DNA of 64,000 nucleotides, taken from positions 1 through 64,000 of the forward strand of contig NZ_MOMB01000050.1 in assembly GCF_002752165.1 (NCBI RefSeq), given 5' to 3'. The position numbers were made by a program, and so were the translations under genes. The stretch is from Erwinia sp. OLFS4 (GTDB taxonomy: Bacteria > Pseudomonadota > Gammaproteobacteria > Enterobacterales > Enterobacteriaceae). The notes beneath the pieces were generated by a model. That model was not told the DNA's origin, made no database searches, and saw only the letters and a list, made by a program, of their open reading frames with translations. Of this stretch, positions 62,355-64,000 are shown one piece after another (position 1 is the stretch's first letter; the number at the start of each line of letters is the position of its first letter).

Positions 62355-63566
62355 ATGGCGTTCTCCTCACTGACACTGGCCGAAGCCAGAAACCTGCATC
62401 TGATGGCCCAGGGGTTATTGCGTCCACCTGCAGGAAAAGCGCGTCCGGCGGATCTGCTCAGCGCTATCCGCCGGATGTCGCTGTTGCAGATAGACACCAT
62501 TCATGTGGTGGCACGCAGTCCCTGGCTGGTGCTGTTCAGTCGTATTGGCAGTCATCCTTTTTCATGGCTGGAACAGGCACTCAGCGAGGGTAAGCTGTTT
62601 GAATACTGGGCCCATGAGGCCTGTTTTATTCCTGCCGAAGATTACCCTCTGCTGCGTCACCGTATGCTCAATCCTCATGCCCTCGGCTGGAAATATAATC
62701 ATCAATGGATGATGGCACATCAGCACGATATTGCCGCTCTGATGATGCACATTGAACAGCATGGTCCGGTGCGCTCGGCGGATTTCGCGACGCCATCAGA
62801 AAATAAGCCTGGCTGGTGGTCGTGGAAACCGTTTAAGCGTCATCTGGAAAATCTGTTCAGTGCCGGTGAACTGATGGTTGTTGGTCGCCACCATTTTCAG
62901 CGTATTTATGATTTACGCCGGCGGGTATTGCCTGACTGGGATGACGCAGTGCACGCGCTGAGTGAAGCCGATGCGCTGGCGCAAATGTTACGTAATAGCG
63001 CCCGCAGTTTAGGGATATTTCGCGCCGAATGGCTGGCGGATTATTACCGCCTGAAGCGTGCGCCACTGGCAGCCTTACTGGCTTTGTGGCAAGAGCAGGG
63101 CGAAGTCAAAAAGATTGAAGTACAACGGCTTGGCTCGCTTTATCTGGATAACGCGCTGTTTTCCGCGCTATCTGCGCTGCCGGCAGCCAGTCATACCGCC
63201 TTACTGTCACCTTTTGACCCGGTCATCTGGGATCGGCGTCGGGCGCGGGCTCTGTTTGATTTTGATTATCGACTGGAATGCTACACGCCGGCGGCAAAAC
63301 GGCGCTATGGCTATTTTGTTCTGCCAATCTTACATCGCGGTGCACTTAAAGGCCGGCTTGATGCGCGTATGGATCGCAAGAATGCCTGTTTGCAGATCCA
63401 TCAAATCTGGCTGGAGCCGGCGGTACGGGCCAGTGCGCGCCTCGGCGAAGATCTGCAACGCACCCTCAGCCGCTTTGCGCAATGGCAGGGTGCCAGTCGG
63501 CTGGACATTGCCAGCCAGCCGGAAGCATTGAGCCGTTATCTGCCTTCGCGCTGGCAGATTGACTGA
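62355..63566 (+). CDS. ycaQ: DNA glycosylase of the HTH_42 family (AlkX/YcaQ)
   Basis: YcaQ (AlkX) unhooks interstrand DNA cross-links and removes bulky N7-alkyl purines. It is 403 residues (E. coli about 410) built from tandem winged-helix domains. The catalytic QxD motif is Q45-I46-D47 in SLLQIDTIHVV. FEYWAHEACFIPAEDYPLLRHR, SLGIFRAEWLADYYRL and LLSPFDPVIWDRRRARALFDFDYRLE are family landmarks. The C-terminal beta-barrel (about 280-403) ends SRYLPSRWQID. It follows lpxK and precedes ycaR. Confidence 0.93.
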   Translation: MAFSSLTLAEARNLHLMAQGLLRPPAGKARPADLLSAIRRMSLLQIDTIHVVARSPWLVLFSRIGSHPFSWLEQALSEGKLFEYWAHEACFIPAEDYPLLRHRMLNPHALGWKYNHQWMMAHQHDIAALMMHIEQHGPVRSADFATPSENKPGWWSWKPFKRHLENLFSAGELMVVGRHHFQRIYDLRRRVLPDWDDAVHALSEADALAQMLRNSARSLGIFRAEWLADYYRLKRAPLAALLALWQEQGEVKKIEVQRLGSLYLDNALFSALSALPAASHTALLSPFDPVIWDRRRARALFDFDYRLECYTPAAKRRYGYFVLPILHRGALKGRLDARMDRKNACLQIHQIWLEPAVRASARLGEDLQRTLSRFAQWQGASRLDIASQPEALSRYLPSRWQID

Positions 63567-63637
63567 TAGCATAGCTGAGTCTGGCGCGCTTATGATAAGC
63601 TGTTGTTCTTCCTGATCCAGCCCACAACGGAGGATAT

Positions 63638-63820
63638 ATGGATCATCGTTTACTGGAAATCGTTGCTTGCCCGGTATGCAATGGCAAGCTCTATTACAAC
63701 AAAGAACAGCAGGAACTGATTTGTAAAGCGGACGGCCTTGCCTATCCGCTGCGTGATGGTATTCCGGTGCTGCTGGAAAATGAGGCTCGCACACTGACGC
63801 TGGAAGAGAGCCATCCATGA
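63638..63820 (+). CDS. ycaR: Trm112-family small protein YcaR
   Basis: A 60-residue protein of the Trm112/UPF0434 family with a zinc-ribbon-like start: [19 protein letters not shown] carries three of the usual cysteines. [18 protein letters not shown] is the conserved second half. E. coli YcaR is also 60 residues, function unknown. A CGGAGGA ribosome site precedes the ATG. Its stop overlaps the kdsB start (ATGA), the conserved arrangement in enterobacteria. Confidence 0.95.
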   Translation: MDHRLLEIVACPVCNGKLYYNKEQQELICKADGLAYPLRDGIPVLLENEARTLTLEESHP

Positions 63821-64000
63821 GTTTTGTCGCAGTGGTTCCCGCTCGTTTTGCCTCCACCAGACTACCGGGTAAGCCGCTGGTTGATATCCACGGTAAGCCG
63901 ATGATTGTGCATGTGATGGAGCGAGCACAGGCCTCCGGGGCCAGTCGGGTTATTGTGGCAACCGACCACCCGGAGGTGGCCAGCGCGATAACGGCAGCGG
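63817..64000 (+). CDS. kdsB: 3-deoxy-manno-octulosonate cytidylyltransferase (5' part)
   Basis: KdsB activates Kdo as CMP-Kdo for lipid A core assembly. The frame starts at ATG 63817, overlapping ycaR, and runs off the window after 61 codons of about 248. The nucleotide-binding signature [18 protein letters not shown] (residues 6-23, basic residues R9, R15 and K19) is complete, and [10 protein letters not shown] follows. It joins msbA and lpxK in supplying the outer leaflet with lipopolysaccharide. Confidence 0.95.
   Translation, partial: MSFVAVVPARFASTRLPGKPLVDIHGKPMIVHVMERAQASGASRVIVATDHPEVASAITAA

Overview
The window is a contiguous stretch of enterobacterial chromosome. Gene order closely follows the Escherichia coli ybjG-kdsB segment: ybjL-ybjM-grxA-ybjC-nfsA-rimK-ybjN-potFGHI-ybjO-rlmC-artMQIP-ybjP-amiD-poxB-lysO-ybjD-cspD-clpSA-infA-aat-cydCD-trxB-lrp-ftsK-lolA-rarA-serS-ycaD-pflAB-focA-ycaO-serC-aroA-cmk-rpsA-ihfB-ycaI-msbA-lpxK-ycaQ-ycaR-kdsB. 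Protein lengths match E. coli, usually within a few residues. Many E. coli genes are missing from the same interval (mdfA, ybjHIJK, hcp-hcr, ltaE, ybjST, aqpZ, serW, dmsABC, ycaC, ycaMNK, ycaP, ycaL), and GC looks moderate. I infer a non-E. coli member of the Enterobacterales, most likely an Erwinia/Pantoea-type (Erwiniaceae) genome. This is inference from recalled gene content, not a database match.

Layout. 1-905 is accessory DNA: the end of an IS1-family element (insA reads out of the window on the minus strand) abuts the 3' part of a family-25-like glycosyltransferase that it has evidently cut. 905-6760 holds a HAD phosphatase, penicillin-binding protein DacC, lipid-carrier phosphatase YbjG, the sigma-E dependent sRNA RybB with its own promoter, transporter-like YbjL, YbjM and glutaredoxin 1. 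6.9-9.4 kb is ybjC-nfsA-rimK-ybjN. 9.8-14.1 kb is the putrescine importer potFGHI. 14.4-16.1 kb is ybjO and the 23S rRNA methyltransferase rlmC. 16.06-19.6 kb is the arginine importer artPIQM, with a decayed artJ still at its ancestral position. 19.8-26.4 kb has lipoprotein YbjP, a probable ybjQ remnant coupled to amiD, poxB, lysO, ybjD and cspD. 26.7-35.3 kb has the ClpS/ClpA protease adaptor and unfoldase, IF-1, the N-end-rule transferase Aat, the CydDC exporter and thioredoxin reductase. ClpS, ClpA and Aat together form the bacterial N-degron branch. 35.8-45.1 kb has lrp, ftsK, lolA, rarA, serS, a small unknown lipoprotein and ycaD. 45.1-51.3 kb is the anaerobic formate module pflA-pflB-focA plus ycaO. 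51.6-57.1 kb has serC-aroA, cmk, rpsA and ihfB. 57.3-64.0 kb has ComEC-like ycaI, the lipid A genes msbA-lpxK, the DNA glycosylase ycaQ, ycaR and the start of kdsB.

Most of the window is ordinary core genome, and I found no new defence, mobile or biosynthetic system. The informative points are genome-decay and regulatory details: the IS1-cut glycosyltransferase, the artJ and ybjQ remnants, a shortened RybB with intact sigma-E promoter, an exact-consensus CRP site between grxA and ybjC-nfsA, the missing serW tRNA, the internal ClpA start, and a few unexplained inverted repeats.
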